Shown: positions 7,947 through 18,331, counted from the first letter of the stretch. The stretch: 39,325 nt of DNA from an uncultured Treponema sp. (GCA_947177175.1 CAMWTK010000021.1:1-39325); one strand, 5' to 3'. Program-made: numbers and translations. The notes: generated by a model not told the origin, from the sequence alone.

Positions 7947-8867
7947 ATGTACTACTTCCTGATTTCTGACCACGGGGGTAACGGACGCGCCGTCCGGCTT
8001 TTCCCTAAGATTGAAAAAATCCTCCGGCGGCGCGGCATTCAGTACGCATACTGGCTGTCGTCGTCCTCTGAGCGGGCGGCGGAAATCGTGCGGGAAGTTT
8101 GCGCTTCGGGTGACCCTGACGCGCGGCTCATCGTGATGGGCGGCGACGGCACGGTGAGCGCGGTGCTGAACGGCATCCGCGACTTTGGCGCGCTCAAGCT
8201 GGGGCTGATTCCCACGGGCAGCGGCAATGATTTTGCGCGTGCGCTCGGCGTGACCAAGCGGTACAAAAAGACGCTCGCAAAAATCCTTGCGGCGGACGGG
8301 ACGCGCGCAATTGACCTGGGACAGGTGACGCGGGCGGACGGCAGCACACGGGTGTTCGGCATCAGCGCGGGGCTGGGCATGGACGCGATAATCGGGCGCA
8401 AAGCCGACCTTGCGCCGTACAAAAAAGTGCTGAACAAACTGCGGCTCGGCAAGCTCATCTACCTGTTTGCGGCAATCAGCACGCTCGCGCACCTGACGAG
8501 CACCGACATGACCGTCCGCCTGGACGGCGGTGAGCCGTTCCGCCTGAATCGCGTGTTCTACCTTGCGTTCATGAACTGCCGGACTGAGGGCGGCGGCATT
8601 CCGATGGCGCCGGGCGCGGTGAACGACGACGGCAAGCTGACGGTGGGCGTGGCGCGCAACCTGAAAGGGCTGATGGGATTCGCGTTCTTTCCGTTTATCT
8701 GTGCGGGATTGCAGAACAGGTTTCCGTATTTCAGCGAGATAACGTGCTCGTCAATCGAAGTGACGTGCGACGAGCCGCAGACGTGCCATTACGACGGCGA
8801 AGCCTTGGGCGAAAACAGCGCGCTCAAACTGCAAATTCTTCCGCAAAAACTGCGCGTTTTGTGCTGA
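7947..8867 (+). CDS. Diacylglycerol/lipid kinase, YegS/BmrU/DagK family
   Basis: A 306-aa member of the DAGK catalytic family, which phosphorylates diacylglycerol or a related membrane lipid using ATP. The nucleotide-binding motif VMGGDGTVSAVLNG (about 64-77) and the following loop GLIPTGSGNDFARALG (about 90-105) are both intact. A late GxxGMDA-type segment (ISAGLGMDAIIGRK) and the C-terminal HYDGE motif, with its substrate-site aspartate and glutamate, are also present. No membrane segments are expected; these enzymes work at the inner face of the membrane. The ATG at 7947 has no clear Shine-Dalgarno sequence and may be translated by coupling to kduI. Lipid specificity cannot be told from sequence. 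Confidence 0.85.
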   Translation: MYYFLISDHGGNGRAVRLFPKIEKILRRRGIQYAYWLSSSSERAAEIVREVCASGDPDARLIVMGGDGTVSAVLNGIRDFGALKLGLIPTGSGNDFARALGVTKRYKKTLAKILAADGTRAIDLGQVTRADGSTRVFGISAGLGMDAIIGRKADLAPYKKVLNKLRLGKLIYLFAAISTLAHLTSTDMTVRLDGGEPFRLNRVFYLAFMNCRTEGGGIPMAPGAVNDDGKLTVGVARNLKGLMGFAFFPFICAGLQNRFPYFSEITCSSIEVTCDEPQTCHYDGEALGENSALKLQILPQKLRVLC

Positions 8868-9082
8868 AAAAGGGCGGTTTTTGCCGCGTTTTTCGGCATA
8901 TTCGCTCATTTTGCGCGCCGTCTGCCTCAAAATCGCCCTGAAATGGGGCAAAATCGGCTTACATTCGGCAGAAAATTCGAAAAATATCGCCGGAATGACG
9001 GGCAATCAGCGGTAAAATCGTCAGAAATCAGAAAAAAAAGCGAAAAAAGACGCGAAAACCGTGCGAATTTTCGTCTCTTTTA
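8868..9082. other. Non-coding stretch between the lipid kinase and the glnN promoter
   Basis: About 215 bp without a credible gene. It opens with a weak hairpin (GCGG, TTTTTG, CCGC, then GTTTTT near 8876-8894) that may end the kinase transcript. The rest is rich in A/T runs alternating with GCG words, similar in texture to the stretch after mnmE. I see nothing else that I can name. Confidence 0.4.
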
Positions 9083-9111
9083 TTGACAGACGGCGGATAA
9101 AACGGTATACC
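9083..9111 (+). promoter_or_regulatory. Promoter for glnN
   Basis: TTGACA (9083-9088), exactly 17 bp, TATACC (9106-9111). The predicted start at 9117-9119 places the attenuator hairpin within the first ten nucleotides of the transcript. Confidence 0.8.
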
Positions 9112-9123
9112 TTATTACGTAAG

Positions 9124-9187
9124 CATCAAAGGCGATGGAAACACGGTTTTGCGGGGCAGAAAAGTGTTTCCGTCGCCTTTATTTTTT
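9124..9187 (+). promoter_or_regulatory. Leader attenuator of glnN: ANTAR-type hexaloop hairpin overlapping an intrinsic terminator
   Basis: The terminator is AAAGGCGATGGAAACAC (9128-9144), a 19-nt loop, and GTGTTTCCGTCGCCTTT (9164-9180): 17 paired positions with one G-U, followed by ATTTTTT (9181-9187). It lies between a strong promoter and the glnN start, so it can only serve to abort the glnN transcript. The competing hairpin is CATC, loop AAAGGC, GATG (9124-9137). Its loop and 3' arm are the first ten bases of the terminator 5' arm, so the two folds exclude each other. The loop has A at position 1 and G at position 4 as in ANTAR targets. The 4-bp stem is short and would need protein to hold it. 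No second hexaloop hairpin is present. Confidence 0.7.
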
Positions 9188-9220
9188 GTGAATCGTGGCG
9201 GAAGTCACGGAGGAGACATC

Positions 9221-11314
<2,094 letters not shown>

Positions 11315-11339
11315 GCAAGAACGGCACAAAAACAAAACA

Positions 11340-11400
11340 GTGAACAATGGCGTTCGCGGGCAGATTTCTTTGGAATGTGTCCCGCGTGCGCCTTTTTTTT
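11340..11400 (+). promoter_or_regulatory. Attenuator between glnN and amt: hexaloop hairpin overlapping an intrinsic terminator
   Basis: Hairpin GTGAAC, loop AATGGC, GTTCGC (11340-11357) has a 6-bp stem with one U-G pair. The terminator 5' arm GGCGTTCGCGGG (11349-11360) starts at loop position 4 and pairs with CCCGCGTGCGCC (11381-11392), with two central mismatches, then eight T (11393-11400). The ribosome site GGAGG and the amt ATG follow at once, with no promoter between terminator and gene. So amt can be made only by read-through, either from glnN or from a promoter inside its end. The loop shares A-1, G-4 and the C-G closing pair with the glnN and asnB leaders. Confidence 0.7.
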
Positions 11401-11423
11401 CGGCATAGTCTTGGAGGTAAAAA

Positions 11424-13187
11424 ATGGATGTTGCTGAATCGTTGGCCTCGCTGAACGGCGAGGTCTGGGGAATCTGGTTCTTGGCGGGCGCGGCGCTGGT
11501 CTTCTGGATGCAGGCGGGCTTTGCCATGGTGGAGGCGGGATTTACCCGTGCGAAGAACACGGGTAACATCATCATGAAAAACCTGATGGACTTCTGCATC
11601 GGCACGGTCATGTGGTTTTTGATCGGCGCGAGCTTCATGCTCAGCTACACCGACCCTGCCACGGGCGAAGTGAGCAAGGGAATCTGGTCGGTGATCGGCA
11701 AGCCGGGATTCAGCGTGTTCAGCGAATACGCCACGTTCGATTTTTCGGGCTTTGTGTTCAACCTCGTGTTCTGCGCGACCACGGCGACGATTGTTTCGGG
11801 CGCAATGGCAGAGCGCACGAAGTTCAGCACCTACTGCATTTATTCCGCGATTATTTCGGGCATCATCTACCCGATTGAGGCGCACTGGACCTGGGGCGGC
11901 GGATTTTTGGCGCAGTGGGGATTCCACGATTACGCGGGGTCGGCGTGTATTCACATGGTGGGCGGCATCTGCGCGCTCATCGGCGCGGCAATCCTCGGCC
12001 CGCGCTTGGGCAAATTCAGCCGCGACAAGAACGGAAAGGTCATCGGCGTGCGCGGATTCCCCGGCTGCAACATTGCGATGGGCGCGCTCGGCGTGTTCAT
12101 TCTGTGGCTGGGCTGGTACGGATTCAACGGCGCGGCTGCTACTGACCTGCCCACGCTCGGCTCGATTTTCCTGACGACGACGGTTTCGCCTGCGGTGGCG
12201 ACGGTGGTCGCCATGGCGTTCACCTGGATAAAGTACGGCAAGCCCGACGTGTCCATGTGCCTGAACGCATCGCTTGCGGGCTTGGTCGCGATTACCGCTC
12301 CGTGCGACGTGGCGGACTGCGCGGGTGCGGCGGTCATTGGCGCGGTGGCGGGGCTGCTCGTCATTCTTGGCGTGTGGCTCATGGACTACAAGCTTCATAT
12401 TGACGATCCCGTGGGCGCGGTTGCGGTGCATCTGATGAACGGGCTGTGGGGCACGATTGCGGTCGGGCTGTTCGCCACGGAGACGGCGCCGGGATTCGCG
12501 CTTGCGGACATTACCGAAGGCGTGTTCTACGGCGGCGGCGCGGCGCAGCTTGCAAAGCAGCTGGGCGGCATGGGAATCATCATGCTGTGGACGGTGGTGA
12601 CGATGACGGTCGCGTTCCTGATTCTGAAAAAGACGGTCGGGCTGCGCGTTACGGCGGAAGAGGAAATCCTCGGCCTGGACAAGCTGGAGCACGGGCTGGA
12701 TTCAAGCTACGCGGGATTTTCCATTCCGTACACGGCGGAGGAAGTGGCGGAGGCCAGGGAAGCCGGGGTCGCGCTGCCTGCCGAACAGGCGATTCCCGTG
12801 GTGCGCCTGTCGAGCGTGGACGGCAAGAAGATGAGCCAGGTGACGATTGTCACGCGGCAGGGCAAATTCGACGCGCTCAAGCGCGCGCTCAACGGCATCG
12901 GCATTACGGGCATGACCGTGACCAACGTAATGGGCTGCGGCTACCAGAAAGGCGCGGGCGAATTCTACCGCGGTGCGCCCGTTGACATCACGCTGCTGCC
13001 CAAGATTAAGGTGGAAGTGGTGGTGAGCAAAGTACCCGTGGACCACGTGATTGACGCGGCGCGCAAGGCACTGTACACCGGGCATATCGGCGACGGCAAG
13101 ATTTTCGTGCACGACATTGCCGAAGTCGTCAAAGTCCGCACCGGCGAAAGCGGCTACGACGCATTGCAGGACGAGGACGAAAACTAG
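11424..13187 (+). CDS. amt: Ammonium channel fused to a PII signalling protein (Amt-GlnK)
   Basis: Residues 1 to about 410 are an Amt/Mep/Rh channel with about eleven membrane helices. The pore histidines are visible in GFHDYAGSACIHMVGG (His177) and AVHLMNGLWG (His336). Residues about 469-582 are a complete PII domain: T-loop with GCGYQKGAGEFYRGA, including the Tyr51-equivalent (Tyr515), and the C-terminal signature GDGKIFVHDIAEVVKVRTGE. The linker of about 60 residues is acidic. PII proteins normally plug Amt pores when ADP-bound, so covalent linkage gives a built-in gate. GGAGGT lies 7 bp before the ATG. The gene follows glnN behind an attenuator and ends with a strong terminator. Uridylylation is uncertain because no glnD is in the window. 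Confidence 0.93.
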   Translation: MDVAESLASLNGEVWGIWFLAGAALVFWMQAGFAMVEAGFTRAKNTGNIIMKNLMDFCIGTVMWFLIGASFMLSYTDPATGEVSKGIWSVIGKPGFSVFSEYATFDFSGFVFNLVFCATTATIVSGAMAERTKFSTYCIYSAIISGIIYPIEAHWTWGGGFLAQWGFHDYAGSACIHMVGGICALIGAAILGPRLGKFSRDKNGKVIGVRGFPGCNIAMGALGVFILWLGWYGFNGAAATDLPTLGSIFLTTTVSPAVATVVAMAFTWIKYGKPDVSMCLNASLAGLVAITAPCDVADCAGAAVIGAVAGLLVILGVWLMDYKLHIDDPVGAVAVHLMNGLWGTIAVGLFATETAPGFALADITEGVFYGGGAAQLAKQLGGMGIIMLWTVVTMTVAFLILKKTVGLRVTAEEEILGLDKLEHGLDSSYAGFSIPYTAEEVAEAREAGVALPAEQAIPVVRLSSVDGKKMSQVTIVTRQGKFDALKRALNGIGITGMTVTNVMGCGYQKGAGEFYRGAPVDITLLPKIKVEVVVSKVPVDHVIDAARKALYTGHIGDGKIFVHDIAEVVKVRTGESGYDALQDEDEN

Positions 13188-13215
13188 CGCGTCCGTTTGG
13201 AAGAAAAAAGGTTTG

Positions 13216-13259
13216 AAAGGGAAAAGGAAACCTTGCCAAGGTGTCCTTTTCCCTTTTTT
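13216..13259 (+). terminator. Intrinsic terminator after amt
   Basis: AAAGGGAAAAGGA (13216-13228) pairs perfectly with TCCTTTTCCCTTT (13244-13256), and the loop itself holds ACCTT/AAGGT. A T-run follows. It ends the glnN-amt unit 29 bp after the amt stop codon. Confidence 0.85.
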
Positions 13260-13359
13260 GTGGCGGGGGGCGGGAAACGTTCTTGCCCTAAATATGAGAT
13301 ACGTCCGTAAGTTTTTTGGCATATTGCACAGCGGGGGCTTTCTGAGATAGAATGTCCCC

Positions 13360-14730
13360 TCACCCCGCTTTTGGCGCGGGGGCGAACACATTTTTGATCA
13401 TTGCCTGAATGTTTTCCGTGCGGGTGCAGCCGGGTTCGGTTTCGGGGGTGAACAGGCGGGTGCAGCCGAGGTCTTTTGCGGTTTTGACGCGCTGTTTCAG
13501 GCGGGGAACGGGGCGGATTTCGCCGGCAAGGCTCAGCTCGCCGATGATGACGGTGTTCTCGCCGACGGCAACGTCGGTGCGGGCGGAATAGAGGGCGGCG
13601 GCGAGCGCGGCATCAATCGCGCTTTCGGTCAGGCGCACACCGCCTGCCACGTTGATGTACAAATCCTGGTCGCTGAAACGCATGCCCGTCCGCTTTTCAA
13701 GCACGGCGGCAACGCGGGCGACGCGCGCGCTGTCAATCCGGTCGCTGTAGACGCGGCTGATGGTCGCCTTTGCGGGAACGGTGAGCGCCTGAATCTCCAC
13801 CAGAAAACTGCGGCTGCCCTCAAAAACGCAGGTGTTCGCGATGCCCGCCGGGGTCGCACCCTCCCGCTTGGTGACGAACAGCGCGCTCGGGTCGGCAATG
13901 CCTTCCAACCCGCGGTCAGTCATGGCAAAAATGCCCAGCTCGTCCACGCTGCCAAAACGGTTTTTCTGCGCGCGCAGGAACCGCACTTCGTCGTCGTTGC
14001 GCTCGAACGAAATCACGGTGTCAACCAGATGCTCAAGGCTTTTCGGCCCGGCAATCATGCCTTCTTTGGTCACGTGCGCGGTCATCACGAGCACGCTGTC
14101 GCGCTCCTTGACCCAGCCGATCAGTTCGCTGGCGCAATATTTGAGCTGGTTCACCGTGCCGGGGACGATGCCCGCCTCCACGCTGTACACGGTCTGAATG
14201 GAATCGACCACCACGAACAGCGGGTTGAGCGCGTGCAGCGCGTCGCGGATGTCCTCAAGGCGCATCGTGCACAGCATTTCGATCCCGGCCACGCTCAGAC
14301 TGAGCCGGTCCGCGCGTCCTTTTATCTGCCCGGCGGATTCTTCGCCGGAGACGTACAGCACCGTCGCGCCCGGCTCGCTTTTTCGCACTTGCGCGGCGGT
14401 CTGCAACAGGAGCGTGCTTTTGCCGATCCCCGGCTCGCCGCCAATCAGGATCGCGCTGCATTTCATCGCGCCGCCGCCGAGCACGCGGTCAAACTCGCCG
14501 ATTCCCGTCATAAGCCGCGCGCCTTCCTGAGCGGAGACACTCTCCAGCGGCACGGGCTTCGCCTTTTCCGCCACACCGCCCACGGATACCGCCGCGTTCG
14601 CGTGGGGGTCGGCAATGCATTCCTGAAGCGTGTTCCATGCGCCGCACTCCGGGCAGCGGCCGAGCCAGCGCGGCTGGGTGTAGTCGCATTCCGAACAGCG
14701 GTAGACGATCGCGTTTTTCTTTTTTGCCAC
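13360..14730 (-). CDS. radA: DNA repair protein RadA (Sms)
   Basis: RadA is a RecA-related, hexameric helicase-like ATPase that drives branch migration in recombinational repair. All parts are present in 456 aa: the N-terminal C4 zinc finger (YRCSECDYTQ and CPECGAW), Walker A GGEPGIGKSTLL, the RadA-specific KNRFG motif, and the C-terminal Lon-like domain (GELSLAGEIRPV). The start is a GTG at 14730 preceded by AAGGAG at a normal distance. It is transcribed from its own promoter and converges with amt. Confidence 0.96.
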   Translation of the reverse strand: MAKKKNAIVYRCSECDYTQPRWLGRCPECGAWNTLQECIADPHANAAVSVGGVAEKAKPVPLESVSAQEGARLMTGIGEFDRVLGGGAMKCSAILIGGEPGIGKSTLLLQTAAQVRKSEPGATVLYVSGEESAGQIKGRADRLSLSVAGIEMLCTMRLEDIRDALHALNPLFVVVDSIQTVYSVEAGIVPGTVNQLKYCASELIGWVKERDSVLVMTAHVTKEGMIAGPKSLEHLVDTVISFERNDDEVRFLRAQKNRFGSVDELGIFAMTDRGLEGIADPSALFVTKREGATPAGIANTCVFEGSRSFLVEIQALTVPAKATISRVYSDRIDSARVARVAAVLEKRTGMRFSDQDLYINVAGGVRLTESAIDAALAAALYSARTDVAVGENTVIIGELSLAGEIRPVPRLKQRVKTAKDLGCTRLFTPETEPGCTRTENIQAMIKNVFAPAPKAG

Positions 14731-14783
14731 GGTTGCTCCTTGTGTCCGCGCGCCGTTCCGTTCGGTCTGCCGGACGTTCCCTT

Positions 14784-14812
14784 ATCGTATGCCACGGCGC
14801 ACGCTTTGTCAA
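14784..14812 (-). promoter_or_regulatory. Promoter for radA
   Basis: On the minus strand TTGACA (14812-14807), 17 bp, TACGAT (14789-14784). The transcript would start near 14777, giving a leader of about 45 nt. Confidence 0.75.
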
Positions 14813-14845
14813 CAAACGGCGCGGCTGCCACCCTGCTCGCGGAGG

Positions 14846-15090
14846 TTTCCTACACGTGTAGAAAGGTCGGTTTCTTCGGGCAGGCTTTCTACAAGCGTAG
14901 GAAGGGCGATTTTCTTTTGGGCGGTTTTTCTACAGGCATAGGAACGTCGCTTTTCTTTTGGGCGGGCTTTCTACAAGCGTAGGAACGTCGCTTTTCTTTC
15001 GGGCAAACTTTCTACAAGCGTAGGAATGTCGCTTTTCTTTCGGGCGAACTTTCTACAAACGGAGAAAGACTGCTTTTCTTCCGGGCGGCG
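14846..15090. repeat. Tandem array, family A: six 40-41-bp units with a CTAC...GTAG palindrome
   Basis: Units start at 14846, 14886, 14927, 14968, 15009 and 15050. The first is 40 bp and the other five are exactly 41 bp. Each opens with a small inverted repeat of the form TTTCTACAAGCGTAGGAA (CTACACGTGTAG in the first unit, eroded in the last). This is followed by GTCGCTTTTCTTTCGGGC-like sequence. Units 4 and 5 are almost identical. It runs directly into family B with the same period. It lies between the radA promoter and a NusG_II-domain gene. Confidence 0.85.
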
Positions 15091-15350
15091 TTCCTTAAAA
15101 TAAGGAACGTTGCCCGGAACAAAACCAGCGTTCCTTACCATAAGGATTTGCGTTTTGGGCAAAAGTCGGCGTTCCTTACCATAAGGAAGTCCGCCCGGAG
15201 CAAAAACGGGTTTCCTTATCATAAGGATTTGCGTCCTGGGCAAAAGTCAGCATTCCTTATCATAAGGAAACCTGCCCCGACCGCTGGCAGCATTCCTTAT
15301 CGTAAGGAACGGCAGGACGGCGCGGGCAAATCCTTACGATAAGGAATGGC
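15091..15350. repeat. Tandem array, family B: seven units of about 40 bp with a TTCCTTA...TAAGGAA palindrome
   Basis: Units start at 15091, 15131, 15172, 15212, 15253, 15293 and 15331, the last being partial. Each begins with TTCCTTA, two or three bases, TAAGGA. The remainder alternates: odd units continue AA plus GCCCGG-like sequence, while units 2 and 4 continue TTTGCG, TTGGGC or CTGGGC, then AAAAGTC. The real period is therefore about 81 bp (27 codons), which explains repetitive open frames on both strands here. I do not consider those frames to be genes. No ribosome binding or promoter logic is visible inside the array. Confidence 0.85.
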
Positions 15351-15370
15351 GCAGTGCTTGCTTTGCCGCC

Positions 15371-15745
15371 TTATCCCGTCATCGCGTCGAATGCGGGGCG
15401 GGCGGCGGATTCGATGCGGATAAGGATGCGGTTGGGCAGGCAGGCGGCCCATTCGCCGGTGCGGGAAATTGCGGCGGCGCGCAGGCAGTCCTTGTTCGGG
15501 CACGGGGATTGCGCAAAGGACGCACGCCCGTCCCGAATGACGAGGGTTGACATGCCGAGCGCGCCCGCCGCCGGTATCGTGCGGTCTGTGTCCAGCGGGT
15601 AGACGAATTCGCCGTCGGGCGTGTTGACGACGAGCAGGGGCGTTCCCGTCCGCGCGCCGCGCAGCAGAAAAAGCGAAGCGGCAATGGCGGCAAGGTAGGC
15701 GGCGAGCAGGCAGATGTCCAGCGGACGGAAAAAATCGGCGCGCAT
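15371..15745 (-). CDS. NusG domain II-containing (DUF1312) protein
   Basis: A 124-aa protein with one N-terminal membrane anchor (ICLLAAYLAAIAASLFLLRG, about 11-30) followed by an exported small beta domain. Features typical of the NusG_II family are PDGEFVYPLDTDRTI, the cysteine pair in SPCPNKDCLRAAAISRTGEW, and CLPNRILIRIE. The cysteine spacing CxxxxC is conserved in the family; its function is not known. The ATG at 15745 gives the complete anchor. It is divergent from the downstream lipoprotein gene, with 102 bp between the starts, and its 3' end abuts the palindromic repeat array. Confidence 0.75.
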   Translation of the reverse strand: MRADFFRPLDICLLAAYLAAIAASLFLLRGARTGTPLLVVNTPDGEFVYPLDTDRTIPAAGALGMSTLVIRDGRASFAQSPCPNKDCLRAAAISRTGEWAACLPNRILIRIESAARPAFDAMTG

Positions 15746-15847
15746 ACGAAAGTGTACCGCAAAATGCCGGTTTCATCTATTTATATCGCCCGGTGCGGCG
15801 CGATGTTTTTTCTTTTATCGCTTCAGTTTTCTGCCGATAAGGAAGAT

Positions 15848-18322
15848 ATGCGAATTCTCTCTGTTCATATCGTTTGTATGCTGTTGTTCGTCTCCTGTCA
15901 GGCTGCTGCCCGCCCGGCAAAGTCGTCCTACGTGCTTGCGGAAAGCCAGCCGGAGACGGAGCAAAAGACGGACGTGGCGGCCGCGCAGGAAAAGGAATCG
16001 CCCGGCTTTATGCTCGTAGGCGCGGAAAGCGGGCTGTACAAGCTTTCTGCGGTCAAGACGGCGATTCCCGTGTGGGTGGGCGGCAAGGTCTCCAAGATTA
16101 TCCGCGTGAACGAGAGCGGCGGCGACCGGTGGTTTTTTATGACCTCAAAGGGAATCCTCACGTCGAGCAACCTGACGACGTTCGAGTTCCGCAACGAGGG
16201 GCTGCCGTTCCTGACGATCAAAGAATACGACGGCAAGAACATTCATTTCCGCAAGCAGATTCATCAGCTCAAGGATTTGGCGGTGCACCCGACCAATGCC
16301 GATATTCTGGTGACGGCGACCAAGGACACGGTGTTCATCACGCATGACGGCGGCTTGCACTGGCGTTCGCTCGGCTCAATGAGCGACAGCACGGCGGGCA
16401 TCAAGGCGGTTGCCGTGGCGAGCATGACGGTTTCCGGCACGGGAAAGGCGGCGGTCACCAACGCGGACGGCACGATTACGCCCGCCGTTCCGCCGCAGAC
16501 GGAGCTTGCCGTGTTCATGTCGCACCCGATTTTCGGCTTCTCCTATTATCTTCCCGAGCGGGCAAAGCCAAAGTGGAACGACGTGAGCAAAGGCTTTCGG
16601 GCGATGCCCACGCAGACCTATCCCGACGAAATCGCCGACATCCTGCCGGTCATCTTTACGGGCGCGGACGGATTCCCCGTGACCGAAGTGTTCGTGTCGC
16701 AGAGTTATCTGCCAAACATCTACCGCTTCAACTGGAACGAAAAAAAGGCGGAGCTGCTGTACACCGGCACCGAACCGGCGGACACGATTGACGCGCTGTT
16801 CTGGGACGGGGGGCAATTGCTGTACACGCGCCCCGGCGAAGTGGCGGCGGTCGTCCCGGCACGGAATGACGCGCGGCCGGGAACGCTCCCGGCCGCGTAC
16901 AAACACTGGGCGCCGTATTTTAGTTTGCTCGCGCCGAACGACACGCTGTACGCCGCATGGATTCCGAACGGCAACGGCGGCGGCATCGCGCTCGGCGAAC
17001 TGTGGATGCTCCGCCCGGAACTGTGCACGTCGCGCTACGCGGAAAAGGCGCTGGAGCGGAAGGCGGTGTACTGCCCCGCAAACCACGTGACGACGGAGGC
17101 CGGCATTGCCAAATACAAAAAGCTTCTCCGCGACAACAAGCTGAACGCGCTCGTCATCGACATGAAGGACGACTACGGGCTGCTGCGCTACAACACCAAA
17201 GATCCGCTCGTTACGGAAAAAGGCTTTGTGAGCCGCTACAGCATCGACCTTGAGCATTTTGTGGAAGCATTCAAGCAGGACAATATTTATCTGGTCGCCC
17301 GCATCGTCGTGTTCAAGGACAAGCATTTGTCGCAGTACGACAAAGGCAAGTACGCCATCTGGAACGCCTCGACGAACGGACCATGGGTCGGTACGCGCGG
17401 CTATGAGGAGATAAAGAACGACGCCGGAGAGGTAACCGGGCAGAAGCTGGTCTATTACGACGAAAACTGGGTCGATCCGTATTGCCCGGAAGTCTGGGAA
17501 TACGACGTGCGCATCGCGCAGGAACTTATCAGCCGCGGATTCGACGAAATCCAGTTTGACTATATCCGCTTTCCCACGGACGGCAGGAATCTAGGCTCGG
17601 CACGATACCGCTGGCGCAGCGAAGGCATGGACAAAGAAAGCGCGCTCGTTTCGTTCCTGTCGTATGCGCGCCGGAACATTGACGCGCCGATCGGCATAGA
17701 CATTTACGGCGCGAACGGCTGGTACCGCTCCGGCACGCGCACGGGGCAGGACGTGGAGCTGCTCGCCGAATACGTGGATGTCATCTGCCCCATGTTCTAT
17801 CCGAGCCATTTTGAGCAGAGTTTTTTGAACTACAAGCCCTATGCCGAACGGCCGTACCGCATTTATTTTTACGGGACGTACCGCAACACGGTCATCGGCC
17901 GGAACCGGATCATCGTGCGCCCCTGGGTGCAGGCGTTCTATCTGGGCGTGAGCTACGACCGCCAGTATTATAACGCCAACTACGTGCAACAGCAAATTTT
18001 CGGCGTGCGCGATTCCGTGGGCAGGGGCTATATGTACTGGAACAACAGCGGACGCTACGACGATATTCTGCCCGACATCGGCGACGCGGTGTATGCCGGT
18101 GCCGCAAGCGAAGCGTCGTCCCAGTTCCGCAAGCCCGCGCTCAGCCGGGGCGCACAGGTCGAACCGATCGCGCCGCTGAATCAGGAAGCGACGGCAACGG
18201 CGACAGAACCGAACGGCATTTCCGCGCTCGATTCTATCCGCGCCCAAGAGCGGACGCAGGCGTTCCCGTCGCTGGGAACTATCCGCAAGCTGTGGCAGGC
18301 CTACAGCGAAAGCGGCACGTGA
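15848..18322 (+). CDS. Lipoprotein with GHL15 putative glycoside hydrolase domain (DUF4015)
   Basis: The 824 aa start with a signal peptide ending in a spirochaete-permissive lipobox, LLFVSC (Cys17), so the protein is probably anchored in a membrane. The first half is beta-rich and repetitive, resembling BNR/sortilin-type propeller blades (ITHDGGLHWRSLGSM). The second half is a putative TIM-barrel glycosidase of the GHL15/DUF4015 type: LNALVIDMKDDYG, YLVARIVVFKDKHLSQY, FDEIQFDYIRFPTDGR, IGIDIYGANGWY, VDVICPMFYPSHF. The acidic residues in DEIQFDYIRFP are the likely catalytic region by family analogy; the substrate is unknown. I chose ATG 15848 because AAGGAAG is just upstream and the signal peptide begins there. 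The mnmE gene follows after 9 bp, suggesting co-transcription. Confidence 0.8.
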   Translation: MRILSVHIVCMLLFVSCQAAARPAKSSYVLAESQPETEQKTDVAAAQEKESPGFMLVGAESGLYKLSAVKTAIPVWVGGKVSKIIRVNESGGDRWFFMTSKGILTSSNLTTFEFRNEGLPFLTIKEYDGKNIHFRKQIHQLKDLAVHPTNADILVTATKDTVFITHDGGLHWRSLGSMSDSTAGIKAVAVASMTVSGTGKAAVTNADGTITPAVPPQTELAVFMSHPIFGFSYYLPERAKPKWNDVSKGFRAMPTQTYPDEIADILPVIFTGADGFPVTEVFVSQSYLPNIYRFNWNEKKAELLYTGTEPADTIDALFWDGGQLLYTRPGEVAAVVPARNDARPGTLPAAYKHWAPYFSLLAPNDTLYAAWIPNGNGGGIALGELWMLRPELCTSRYAEKALERKAVYCPANHVTTEAGIAKYKKLLRDNKLNALVIDMKDDYGLLRYNTKDPLVTEKGFVSRYSIDLEHFVEAFKQDNIYLVARIVVFKDKHLSQYDKGKYAIWNASTNGPWVGTRGYEEIKNDAGEVTGQKLVYYDENWVDPYCPEVWEYDVRIAQELISRGFDEIQFDYIRFPTDGRNLGSARYRWRSEGMDKESALVSFLSYARRNIDAPIGIDIYGANGWYRSGTRTGQDVELLAEYVDVICPMFYPSHFEQSFLNYKPYAERPYRIYFYGTYRNTVIGRNRIIVRPWVQAFYLGVSYDRQYYNANYVQQQIFGVRDSVGRGYMYWNNSGRYDDILPDIGDAVYAGAASEASSQFRKPALSRGAQVEPIAPLNQEATATATEPNGISALDSIRAQERTQAFPSLGTIRKLWQAYSESGT

Positions 18323-18331
18323 CGGAACGCC

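Noticed and set aside
9149..9220. TTG start giving glnN 24 extra residues
   Set aside because: It would translate the terminator hairpin and ignore the strong GGAGGA site before ATG 9221.
11315..11340. A second ANTAR hexaloop (P1) upstream of the amt hairpin
   Set aside because: The A-rich stretch forms no stem with a six-base loop. The same search failed in the glnN and asnB leaders.
14971..15342. Small proteins with 27-residue repeats on both strands of the palindromic array
   Set aside because: The repetition follows from the 81-bp DNA period, appears on both strands, and no ribosome site or promoter supports translation.
14846..15350. CRISPR array
   Set aside because: The recurring part is a short palindrome, the intervening sequences are themselves related and alternate, there are two palindrome types, and no cas gene is near.
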